Below the pieces are notes generated by a model that searched no databases, was not told the origin of the DNA, and saw nothing but the letters and a program-made list of their open reading frames with translations. A stretch of DNA of 7,417 bases, taken from Chloroflexota bacterium. Its GTDB lineage: Bacteria; Chloroflexota; Limnocylindria; Limnocylindrales; CSP1-4. Where the stretch lies: contig PMJT01000125.1 of assembly GCA_003158495.1 (NCBI GenBank), positions 7,442-14,858 of the forward strand. The letters run 5' to 3'. This document shows, in pieces, positions 1 through 5,165 of this stretch (position 1 is the first letter of the stretch; each line of letters opens with the position of its first letter). The translations under genes were made by a program, and so were the position numbers.

Positions 1-707
1 GGCGTGATCGAGCCGAGCGGCTCCTGGAGCGGCCCTTCGATGCGGGCGAGGCGACGCGGTGGCAGCAGGCGCGTGAGAGCGGGCACTCGGAAGAGCGACG
101 CGGCGCGCATTCGTTCGATCGAGAAGCCGGCGCGGCGCAGTGCCCGCCGCATGTCCAGCGGGGCATGGTCGTGGTGGAACGGCTTGTATTCGACCGCACC
201 CGGCTCGAACGGCGACCAGGACTGGCGGCCGAGCAGGTGGCGGGCGATCGACTTCAGGTTCCGCTTGTTCGCGTACTCGAGCACGAGCACGCCGCCGGGG
301 CGGACGACACGCCCGAGTTCGCGAATGACCGGGATTGGGTCGTCGAAGTGGTGCATGACCCGGACGCACACGACAGCGTCGAAGTAGCCGTCGCGGAAGG
401 GGAGTGCGGCCGCATCGCCGAGGCGGACCTCGTACCTGGCGTCACCGCCGAACGTTTCCGCGGCAGCGGCCACGTGGACGTCGGACGAATCGAGCAGCAC
501 GACCGAGTCGTAGCCGATGTACTCGCCGGCCAGCCGGCCGAAGCCGGCGCCCACCTCGATCAGCCGCCTGCCAGAGAGTGGCAGGAGCGCCCGCAGCGCG
601 ATTCGGTCGCACTCGTCTTCATAGGCGCGGGCAGCCCAGAACACGTCGCGATAGCCGAGGTCCTCGTAAGTGGCGAGGGGGCTGCGGCGCGGCTCGGGGT
701 GGGTCAA
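1..707 (-). CDS. Class I SAM-dependent methyltransferase (3' end beyond left edge)
   Basis: The minus-strand reading frame stays open from 707 to the left edge, giving 235 visible residues without a stop. It shows a typical class I methyltransferase fold: motif I EVGAGFG (residues 51-57) binds S-adenosylmethionine, D73 closes the second strand, GDAAALPF (97-104) is the adenine-side acidic loop, FDAVVC (109-114) is motif IV, and RPGG (137-140) precedes the fifth strand. This resembles the Methyltransf_11 group. The substrate cannot be read from sequence. The leader part YEDLGYRDVFWAARAYEDECDR before motif I is a helical cap in which the substrate may sit. The start is uncertain: an in-frame TAA lies farther upstream, and the only common start codon before the conserved part is TTG at 707, without a good ribosome site. 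The alternative is GTG at residue 22. It follows the 58-residue gene by 47 bases and is probably co-transcribed with it. Confidence 0.85.
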   Translation of the reverse strand, partial: MTHPEPRRSPLATYEDLGYRDVFWAARAYEDECDRIALRALLPLSGRRLIEVGAGFGRLAGEYIGYDSVVLLDSSDVHVAAAAETFGGDARYEVRLGDAAALPFRDGYFDAVVCVRVMHHFDDPIPVIRELGRVVRPGGVLVLEYANKRNLKSIARHLLGRQSWSPFEPGAVEYKPFHHDHAPLDMRRALRRAGFSIERMRAASLFRVPALTRLLPPRRLARIEGPLQEPLGSIT

Positions 708-726
708 CGGCCGGGCATCGCAGACT

Positions 727-746
727 GCGGATGCGTTGGCATCCGC
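727..746 (-). promoter_or_regulatory. Perfect 8-bp hairpin between small zinc-motif gene and methyltransferase
   Basis: GCGGATGC at 727-734 and GCATCCGC at 739-746 are perfect reverse complements around a 4-base loop. The hairpin lies 19 bases upstream of the TTG start chosen for the methyltransferase and just after the stop of the preceding gene. No T-run follows on the minus strand, so it is not a standard intrinsic terminator. It could stabilise or separate the two cistrons, or modulate translation of the second gene. The structure is seen directly; any role is inference. Confidence 0.4.
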
Positions 747-754
747 GCCGGGCG

Positions 755-931
755 TCAGGATGGGCTGGCTGCGCCCACAGCGCGACGATGGACTGCGAAC
801 TCGTCGGCATTACCCGACCAGCCGCAATCGCAGCGGACGACGTTGGTCCGCGCGTTGTACTCCTCGATCAGGTGCGACTTGACCGGCCGGAGAGGGTTCG
901 GGGCGACCGAAGTTCGGACTGGCCGAGCCAT
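755..931 (-). CDS. 58-residue protein with possible CxC...H zinc-binding motif
   Basis: An ATG at 931 is preceded by a very strong ribosome site (GGAGGAGG, about 4-7 bases away depending on register), which fixes the start. A longer version from 1027 would put that site inside the gene, so I rejected it. The protein has a basic, proline-containing N-terminus, then YNARTNVVRCDCGWSG (residues 25-40), with C34 and C36 and a histidine at H48 in a short helical stretch (EFAVHRR). This spacing suggests a tiny single-site metal-binding or treble-clef-like module. With only two cysteines and one histidine the metal site is incomplete, unless the protein dimerises or uses an acidic ligand. I do not recognise a named family. 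It is first in a leftward unit with the methyltransferase. The ribosome site and sensible composition support it as real. Confidence 0.65.
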   Translation of the reverse strand: MARPVRTSVAPNPLRPVKSHLIEEYNARTNVVRCDCGWSGNADEFAVHRRAVGAASPS

Positions 932-1048
932 GGTTCCTCCTCCATCTCCCATCCCTGGCGCCGCCGCCGCGACTTGTCCTTGGACGACCGCCGCGAAACG
1001 GATCAACGGGCGCTCGGACACGGCCACGCCAATCGGGGAGTGGCGAAT

Positions 1049-1057
1049 ATTCTAGCA
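1049..1057 (-). promoter_or_regulatory. Extended -10 promoter for the leftward unit
   Basis: On the minus strand TGC-TAGAAT gives an extended -10 element (TG at 1057-1056, hexamer at 1054-1049). No good -35 is present: the region where one would sit is occupied by the TTCGAGGGGA repeat. Transcription would start near 1042, leaving a leader of about 110 bases before the ATG at 931. Activator dependence is possible but inferred. Confidence 0.45.
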
Positions 1058-1069
1058 GAGAAGCTGCAC

Positions 1070-1093
1070 TCCCCTCGAATCAATCCCCTCGAA
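1070..1093. repeat. Tandem 10-bp direct repeat upstream of leftward promoter
   Basis: TCCCCTCGAA occurs at 1070-1079 and again at 1084-1093, a 14-base period (read on the minus strand as TTCGAGGGGA, four bases, TTCGAGGGGA). The first copy covers the -35 region and the second lies just upstream, relative to the TAGAAT box at 1049-1054. That position suits an activator site. The repeat is seen directly; the function is inferred. Confidence 0.5.
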
Positions 1094-1132
1094 CCAACTT
1101 CCTGCCGTTAGGGCTGAGTCGGACCGAAGGCT

Positions 1133-1182
1133 GTGTTGACCGGAGGCAACGTTTGCCCCGCAACTGGTACTACGGTCAACAC
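1133..1182. promoter_or_regulatory. 10-bp dyad (candidate operator) upstream of the GGDEF-like gene
   Basis: GTGTTGACCG (1133-1142) and CGGTCAACAC (1173-1182) are perfect 10-bp inverted copies with centres 40 bp apart, close to four helical turns. The right arm itself is the core of a smaller palindrome, TACGGT-CAAC-ACCGTA (1171-1186), and overlaps the -35 candidate of the rightward promoter. A second small hairpin, GGCAA-CGT-TTGCC, lies between the arms at 1145-1157. Two operator half-sites for a dimeric repressor, possibly looping, is the simplest reading; this is inferred. Confidence 0.45.
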
Positions 1183-1205
1183 CGTACCTCGCCGGGCCGT
1201 AGAAT
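1176..1205 (+). promoter_or_regulatory. Sigma70-type promoter for the GGDEF-like gene
   Basis: TCAACA (1176-1181, four of six matches to TTGACA) is followed after 18 bases by TAGAAT (1200-1205, five of six matches to TATAAT). The start would be near 1212, giving a leader of about 30 bases that contains GAGGAGA and AGGGGA before the TTG at 1242. The -35 is embedded in the right arm of the dyad. Confidence 0.45.
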
Positions 1206-1241
1206 CAACTGCGGCGAGGAGAACTTCAGGGGACCCCGTAA

Positions 1242-2450
1242 TTGCCCGTCGAATTGCTGGCTGGAATCCTCCTGGGGAGCGTGGCCGCAAACGCTGCGCT
1301 GATCTTCTGGCTGTCCCGTTCACGGCAGATCAAACTCCGCTGGCCAAGGCGCGTCACGGGCGCTTTCGACTCGTCGCGATCCAGGCCGCCGACGGACGAC
1401 ATTCCGACCCTCCCGCGGCGCCGATCGCTATTCGTCGCGGAGAGCCCCGACCATCGGACTCCGGTCGCTGCACCGGCCGCCGCCCAAACGGGCTACTCGG
1501 CCTTGAGCGCCTCCGGGCTGCCCACCTCTCGCTCACCCCTCTCCCAGACGCTGCCGCCGGACCTGGCCGAATTCCTGTCGCGACCTGCGACCATCGCCCC
1601 CGGCGCCGAGGGTTCGGGCGTCGCACCTTTCGATGGCATAGACAGGCGCGCCGGCGGTTCCGCACCCGCCGCGAACGATCTCGGCTCCGGCGTGATGGCC
1701 CGGGTCAGCCCGCCGCAGGCCACTCTCACAGCCGGCATGACGCTCGACGCCCTGACCGGCCTCGAGGGACCTGCCAGTTGGAGCCGGATCATCGAGACCG
1801 AGAACGCGCGGCTGCTGCGCTACCGCCGGCCGGTCACGATCGTCATGATCGAAGTGGAGGGGTTGCGTCGGCTGGCCGAGCGCCTCGGCGAGGACCCGGT
1901 CAATCGACTCCTCCCGGTCATCGCCGACGCGCTCCATCGCCAGGCTCGCGCCACGGACTGGGTCGCCAGAATCGGCGACGGCCGGTTCGCCGCGTTCCTG
2001 CCCGAGACGGACGAGATCCAGGCCATCAACTACGTGGAGCGCATCCGTCTCGTCTGCGAGCCGTGGCTTGCCTCGGCCGCGGTGCCGCTCTGGCTGGCCA
2101 TCGGTTGGTCGGGCCCCACAGCATCCTCGGATCTGGAATTCGCCATCCTTCGAGCGGAGGAACGAATGAACTCCGACCGCCGCATGCCTGGCAGGTCCGT
2201 CCAGCTGCCGCGGGTCGTCCCGGCTCGAGTCGTGTCGGTTTCGCGGAACGGCGCGACGTCCGGTGACGAGACGGAAGACGGCGACTCGGCCGTTCCACCT
2301 GCCGAAACGGGCAGGTCCGGGGAGTGGATCGGGTCGGTGGGACGTCCGGAGGGCCCGCTCGGAGAGCAGGCAGGCGACGTTTCGAGAGGAAGTGGCCATC
2401 GCAAGGCGCCGCGGACGGCCTCCGTTCCCGAACGCCGAAACGAAGGATGA
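1242..2450 (+). CDS. Membrane-anchored protein with degenerate GGDEF domain
   Basis: The 402-residue protein starts at TTG 1242, which has AGGGGA at 1228-1233, eight bases upstream. Residues 4-24 form one transmembrane helix followed by a basic stretch (SRSRQIKLRWPRR), so the rest should be cytoplasmic. Residues 41-165 are a proline/serine/alanine-rich, probably disordered linker. Residues 166-316 match the diguanylate cyclase fold: LDALTGL (168-174), a strand VTIVMIEVEG (198-207), a VARIGDGRF segment (241-249) and a final helix rich in acidic and basic residues. The signature GGDEF is replaced by GDGRF (245-249), the first metal-binding aspartate region reads IEVE instead of IDID, and the substrate-binding N and D of the usual NDxxGHxxGD stretch are absent. 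Catalysis of c-di-GMP synthesis is therefore unlikely; a binding or scaffold role is more plausible. The tail (317-402) is polar and probably unstructured. The gene stands alone, with its own promoter. Confidence 0.85.
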   Translation: MPVELLAGILLGSVAANAALIFWLSRSRQIKLRWPRRVTGAFDSSRSRPPTDDIPTLPRRRSLFVAESPDHRTPVAAPAAAQTGYSALSASGLPTSRSPLSQTLPPDLAEFLSRPATIAPGAEGSGVAPFDGIDRRAGGSAPAANDLGSGVMARVSPPQATLTAGMTLDALTGLEGPASWSRIIETENARLLRYRRPVTIVMIEVEGLRRLAERLGEDPVNRLLPVIADALHRQARATDWVARIGDGRFAAFLPETDEIQAINYVERIRLVCEPWLASAAVPLWLAIGWSGPTASSDLEFAILRAEERMNSDRRMPGRSVQLPRVVPARVVSVSRNGATSGDETEDGDSAVPPAETGRSGEWIGSVGRPEGPLGEQAGDVSRGSGHRKAPRTASVPERRNEG

Positions 2451-2528
2451 GTTGCCGAATGGATATTTGCTCGACTCTGCGATACCTATCTGGTCACGGC
2501 CATTTACGCGGTGTAGGCTGCGCGTGTT

Positions 2529-2584
2529 CTCATCGGCCTAGGGACCCGTCATGTAGGCCGACATGAGCTTAGGGCCAGGGTCCC
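2529..2584 (+). promoter_or_regulatory. Leader element with mutually exclusive pairings before the membrane protein
   Basis: Three sets of perfect complements overlap here. (i) CTCAT-CGGCCTA (2529-2540) pairs with TAGGCCG-(ac)-ATGAG (2554-2567). (ii) TCATGT (2549-2554) pairs with ACATGA (2561-2566). (iii) GGGACCC (2541-2547) pairs with GGGTCCC (2578-2584). Set (i) excludes (ii); (ii) nests inside (iii). An upstream TAGGCTG (2514-2520) can also pair with CGGCCTA using one wobble. The element ends 24 bases before the ribosome site at 2608-2614. It has no poly-T tract. It could be a switchable leader or a binding site for a dimeric regulator. I do not recognise a known riboswitch. Confidence 0.4.
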
Positions 2585-2622
2585 GGCGAAGGGACGCGCT
2601 GGTAAAGAAGGAGGCTCAACTA

Positions 2623-3087
2623 GTGCTGAACGAGATCCTGGCGAAGATGAACCAGAACGAGAAGCTGATCGGCCTCGGCGCGGTGATTGCCGTAGTCGGT
2701 TGGCTCTTCGGACTGATCCTCACCAGCAGCTGGTATAGCTACTCCGGCGCACAAACGCTCGGGCTGCTCGCCGTCGTCGCTGCAGTCGTCGCGATCGCGG
2801 TCCTTTATCTCAAGTACGCGCCTAACTCGAGCGTCACCTGGCCGCTTCCTCTGACCATGATCCTGCTCATCCTCGGCGCCGTGGCGGCGGTTGTGGCCCT
2901 GATCGGCCTCTTTCAGTCGTTCACGTACGACCCGTGCGGCGGCCTGTGCAATGCGTTCCTGAACCAGTACGGAGGCGGCAAGCCGGTCACCCTTTACATT
3001 GCCGCTCTCGCCGTGCTCGTCGGCGGTGGATTGATGGTATACGCGGCGTACATGGAATGGGTTGCCGCGGGCAAGCCCACCAAGTAA
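2623..3087 (+). CDS. Four-helix integral membrane protein of unknown function
   Basis: The GTG at 2623 has an AAGGAGG ribosome site (2608-2614) eight bases upstream, so I prefer it to the in-frame ATG at 2563, which lacks a site and lies inside a hairpin. The protein has 154 residues. A short polar N-terminus (MLNEILAKMNQNEK) precedes helix 1 (about 16-34), helix 2 (45-64), helix 3 (75-98) and helix 4 (121-143). Basic residues K13, K64 and the C-terminal KPTK suggest both ends are cytoplasmic. The helix 3-4 loop, which would then be outside, contains CGGLC (C105, C109), able to form a disulfide or bind a ligand. It also contains a GGGK turn. No family is recognised; size and four-helix layout recall DUF-type membrane proteins. 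It is a single-gene unit ended by the terminator at 3102-3135. Confidence 0.85.
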   Translation: MLNEILAKMNQNEKLIGLGAVIAVVGWLFGLILTSSWYSYSGAQTLGLLAVVAAVVAIAVLYLKYAPNSSVTWPLPLTMILLILGAVAAVVALIGLFQSFTYDPCGGLCNAFLNQYGGGKPVTLYIAALAVLVGGGLMVYAAYMEWVAAGKPTK

Positions 3088-3101
3088 CTCGTTCGCCCAA
3101 C

Positions 3102-3135
3102 AAAGCGGCGGTCGCCGAAGGGCGACCGCCGCTTT
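3102..3135. terminator. Strong bidirectional intrinsic terminator
   Basis: AAAGCGGCGGTCGCC (3102-3116) and GGCGACCGCCGCTTT (3121-3135) are perfect 15-bp complements around the loop GAAG. On the plus strand the stem ends in TTTCTATTT, and on the minus strand in TTTGTT, so it can stop both the membrane protein gene (stop at 3087) and the convergent zinc-ribbon gene (stop at 3176). Confidence 0.9.
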
Positions 3136-3175
3136 CTATTTGGCGAGCTGCGTTGCGAGCTGCCGGGCCGGCGAC

Positions 3176-3517
3176 CTACGCGGTTCGGGCCGGATCGGCC
3201 GCCTGGGCGTGGACCACGCGGAAGCAGTCCGAGCAGTAGACGGGTCGGTCCATGTGCGGTTTGAAGGGCACCTGGGCCTGGTTGCCGCACCTGGTGCAGA
3301 CGACGGCGAAGTACTCGCGCGGACCGGCAGGACCGCCGTTGGATTGGCCCGAGGCGTCGCTGCTTTCCCGCATCGACCGCCGGCTTGCCCGGCAGCTGGG
3401 ACAGCGTTTGGGGTCCGAAACGAACCCCTTCTGCGTGTAGTACTCCTGATCCTCGGCCGAGTGCACGAACTCGGCGCCGCAATCGACACAGGTCAGGGTC
3501 CGATCGACGTAGGTCAC
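3176..3517 (-). CDS. Double zinc-ribbon protein (CxxC-x25-CxxC plus CxxC-x17-CxxC)
   Basis: GTG at 3517 is preceded by GGGAGGAG a few bases upstream. The 113-residue product holds two four-cysteine zinc ribbons. The first (about residues 7-46) has C10/C13 and C39/C42 and the pattern LTCVDCGAEF...KRCPSCR, as in the probable zinc-ribbon (zf-trcl-like) domain. The second (about 71-101) has C74/C77 and C95/C98 with exactly 17 residues between the pairs, as in the CxxC-x17-CxxC domain. A glycine/serine-rich basic linker (about 43-66) joins them. Proteins of this kind are abundant small single-copy or paralogous genes in Chloroflexota and related phyla; the role is unknown, with nucleic acid binding or a transcription/translation-linked function the usual guess. 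It converges with the membrane protein gene and diverges from the nuclease operon. All eight metal ligands are present, so it looks intact. Confidence 0.92.
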   Translation of the reverse strand: MTYVDRTLTCVDCGAEFVHSAEDQEYYTQKGFVSDPKRCPSCRASRRSMRESSDASGQSNGGPAGPREYFAVVCTRCGNQAQVPFKPHMDRPVYCSDCFRVVHAQAADPARTA

Positions 3518-3581
3518 GTTTCTCCTCCCGGAGCCGCGGGTACCGCGCCGACGGATCCGGAGACAGGCGAGCCACGGACTA

Positions 3582-3622
3582 CCCGACCGCCCCGAGACGC
3601 GGGGAGGTTGGAGCGGGTCGGG
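3582..3622 (-). promoter_or_regulatory. Nested hairpin in the zinc-ribbon gene leader
   Basis: CCCGACC (3582-3588) and GGTCGGG (3616-3622) are perfect complements. They enclose CCCCG (3590-3594) and CGGGG (3600-3604) with a five-base loop. Read on the minus strand this forms a two-part stem with an asymmetric internal bulge, about 60 bases before the GTG start. It has no T-tract after it. In DNA this GC-rich some such pairings occur by chance. Confidence 0.3.
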
Positions 3623-3675
3623 GATTTACGTCTTCGGTTCGTATATGCCTGTCTGGGACGCACCGGCAGGCCGGC

Positions 3676-3704
3676 AGAATAGCAGCGGATCCGGCTCAAC
3701 CCAA
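3676..3704 (-). promoter_or_regulatory. Weak promoter candidate for the zinc-ribbon gene
   Basis: On the minus strand TTGGGT (3704-3699) is followed after exactly 17 bases by TATTCT (3681-3676). Matches are three of six and four of six to consensus. The leader would be about 150 bases and would include the hairpin at 3582-3622. Other A/T-rich spots (TATACG near 3642-3647, TAAATC near 3623-3628) are alternatives. Confidence 0.25.
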
Positions 3705-3780
3705 GGGTCGTTGCGGAGAGTCGTACACCGGTTCCACTGCAGCGACTCGTTCGAGGATCGCCCCAGCCGGCCGAGCGAGA

Positions 3781-3838
3781 CGGGGCCCCGGACGGGACCA
3801 TCGAGGGATGCTCCAACTGGGCTGTGTCCGGGGCCTCG
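3781..3838. repeat. 14-bp imperfect inverted repeat upstream of the nuclease operon
   Basis: GGCCCCGGAC (3784-3793) and GTCCGGGGCC (3826-3835) are perfect 10-bp complements 32 bases apart. The pairing extends outward to 3781/3838 and inward to 3794/3825 with two G-T wobbles. The left arm also contains a perfect palindrome CGGGGCCCCG (3781-3790). The right arm overlaps the place where the -35 of the nuclease operon promoter would be, so an operator is possible. Confidence 0.35.
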
Positions 3839-3843
3839 GAAAC

Positions 3844-3852
3844 TGGCACAAT
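3844..3852 (+). promoter_or_regulatory. Possible extended -10 promoter for the nuclease operon
   Basis: TGG-CACAAT (TG at 3844-3845, hexamer 3847-3852) fits an extended -10 element with four of six matches to TATAAT. No clear -35 is seen. Transcription from near 3859 would give a leader of about 95 bases before the ATG at 3953. Confidence 0.3.
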
Positions 3853-3952
3853 CGCCCCGTCAGCTCGTCCCGGCGACATTGGTTGCCGTGGCCCGCCGGC
3901 GCCCGATCCACCGGTGAGCGGCACGTGTCGCGCATGAGGAACCACCCGTCCG

Positions 3953-5149
3953 ATGCTGCGGTTGCTTCACACGGCCGACGTCCACCTCGGGGCGAGGCAC
4001 ACGGACCTGGGGGAGCGAGCCTCCATCCTTCGTGAACGCCAGTTCGCCGCCTTCCGTGCCTCGGTGGATCTCGCCACAGCCGAGAAGGTGGACCTCTTCC
4101 TGATCGCCGGCGACCTGTTCGACTCGAACACCCAGCCCCGCCGCTCCGTAGAGCGCGTCGGCGCCGAGTTGGGTCGCCTTGCCCGGGCAGGCATCAGGAC
4201 CGTCATTATCCCCGGCACCCACGACGTCTACGACGGGGCCTCGATCTACCGCTCCTACGATCTCGCCGGGATGGCCCAGGCCGCCAGCGACTGGGTCGTG
4301 GTCCTGACGCCGTCCCTACCTGAGGTGGTCTTCCCGTCGCTCGATGCCATCGTCTACGGCCGCGTCTTCGACACGAAGCGATCGCCGCGGAGCCCGCTGG
4401 CCGGGCTGGACGCCACGGCGGACACGCGCGCTACGTGGAAGATCGGCATGGTCCACGGCGCGTTGTCGATCCCCGGTCGCACGGACACGGACTCGGTCGT
4501 CATCACGGAGGAGGAGATCGCCCGGACCGGGCTCGACTACCTGGCCCTCGGCCACTGGCACTCGGCCGTCGAAGGCAGGGCCGGTAATGTGTCGTACGCC
4601 TACTCCGGCGCCCCCGAGCCGGTCGCGGTGGACCAGGACGGTGCCGGCCAGGTGCTGCTCGTCACCCTGGAAGAGCAGGCGGGCCGGCATGTCGTCGCAA
4701 TCGAAGGCCGGCGCGTCGGTCTGACCCAATCCGAGAAGCTGGACATCGATGCCGGAACGGTCCACAGCCAGCCCGAATTGATTGAGATGCTGGGCCGGCA
4801 GGCCGATCCGAACCTCGCCTTCGATGTCCGACTGACCGGGCTCTTCCCGGACGAACTGGATCTGGACCTCGACGAAGTCGAGAGGGCGCTCTCGCCGTCG
4901 TTTCTGCGCTTCCGGATCCGCGACTTGTCGATCCCGTCGTCGCCGGAAGGCGTTGCGCCGCCGCCGGACACTGTTCTAGGTGCATTCGTGCGGAGCATCG
5001 AAGACCAGATCGCGGCGCTCGAAGCGGCCGCTCCCGCCGCCGCCCCCGGCGCCCCCCGAACCGCCGCCGAGGCCGACGAAGTCGCCGACCTGCGCGAGGT
5101 CCTGCGGCTCGGCCGCCATCTCCTCGAAGCCCGCCAGGTGACGCTGTGA
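3953..5149 (+). CDS. SbcD/Mre11-like DNA exonuclease subunit (metallophosphoesterase, YhaO type)
   Basis: The 398-residue protein is predicted to be the nuclease half of a Mre11-Rad50-like DNA repair complex. The phosphoesterase motifs appear in order: DVH (D9, H11), GDLFD (D54), PGTHD (H90, D91), MVHGAL (H168) and LGHWHS (H201, H203), covering the two-metal site in residues 1-215. The third motif is normally GNHD; here T89 replaces the asparagine. Residues about 216-330 would be the capping domain, and about 335-398 an alanine/proline-rich linker ending in helices that, in Mre11 proteins, contact the ATPase. The start MLRLLHTADVHLG is where the family normally begins, although its ribosome site is weak (GAGGA about 12 bases away). 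It is the first gene of an operon with the ATPase 16 bases downstream. Cytoplasmic, likely recruited to the membrane by its partner. Close to B. subtilis YhaO in context; SbcD is the wider family name. Confidence 0.9.
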   Translation: MLRLLHTADVHLGARHTDLGERASILRERQFAAFRASVDLATAEKVDLFLIAGDLFDSNTQPRRSVERVGAELGRLARAGIRTVIIPGTHDVYDGASIYRSYDLAGMAQAASDWVVVLTPSLPEVVFPSLDAIVYGRVFDTKRSPRSPLAGLDATADTRATWKIGMVHGALSIPGRTDTDSVVITEEEIARTGLDYLALGHWHSAVEGRAGNVSYAYSGAPEPVAVDQDGAGQVLLVTLEEQAGRHVVAIEGRRVGLTQSEKLDIDAGTVHSQPELIEMLGRQADPNLAFDVRLTGLFPDELDLDLDEVERALSPSFLRFRIRDLSIPSSPEGVAPPPDTVLGAFVRSIEDQIAALEAAAPAAAPGAPRTAAEADEVADLREVLRLGRHLLEARQVTL

Positions 5150-5165
5150 GCGGGAGATCGAAGCG

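Larger units (their letters stand above)
3518..3952. other. Intergenic region between zinc-ribbon gene and nuclease operon
   Basis: I find no convincing gene in these 435 bases; the open frames are antisense or run-on frames without ribosome sites. It holds a nested hairpin in the zinc-ribbon leader (3582-3622), weak promoter candidates in both directions, a long imperfect inverted repeat (3781-3838) and a weaker one (GTCGTTGC 3707-3714 with GCAGCGAC 3739-3746, one wobble pair). A tRNA-like reading of 3707-3760 was checked and failed: no acceptor stem or D-arm. An unrecognised small RNA cannot be excluded. Confidence 0.5.

Noticed and set aside
755..1027. Longer 90-residue version of the small zinc-motif protein
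   Set aside because: The perfect GGAGGAGG site just before the ATG at 931 marks the shorter start, and the extra 32 residues are low-complexity.
165..1055. Long plus-strand frame of 296 codons
   Set aside because: It runs antisense to the methyltransferase and the 58-residue gene, has no ribosome site and reads as low-complexity residues. The minus strand shows clear methyltransferase motifs.
1133..2266. Plus-strand frame of 377 codons overlapping the GGDEF-like gene
   Set aside because: Its product is arginine/proline-rich with no domain, typical of an alternate frame in GC-rich DNA. The frame from 1242 has a membrane helix and a recognisable fold.
1533..2399. Minus-strand frame of 288 codons
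   Set aside because: It is the antisense shadow of the GGDEF-like gene, without motifs or a ribosome site.
2563..2622. ATG at 2563 as the start of the four-helix protein
   Set aside because: It has no ribosome site and lies in the leader hairpin. The GTG at 2623 has AAGGAGG at ideal distance.
3707..3760. Possible tRNA, suggested by a GTTCGAGG segment
   Set aside because: There is no matching acceptor stem, D-arm or anticodon stem on either strand.
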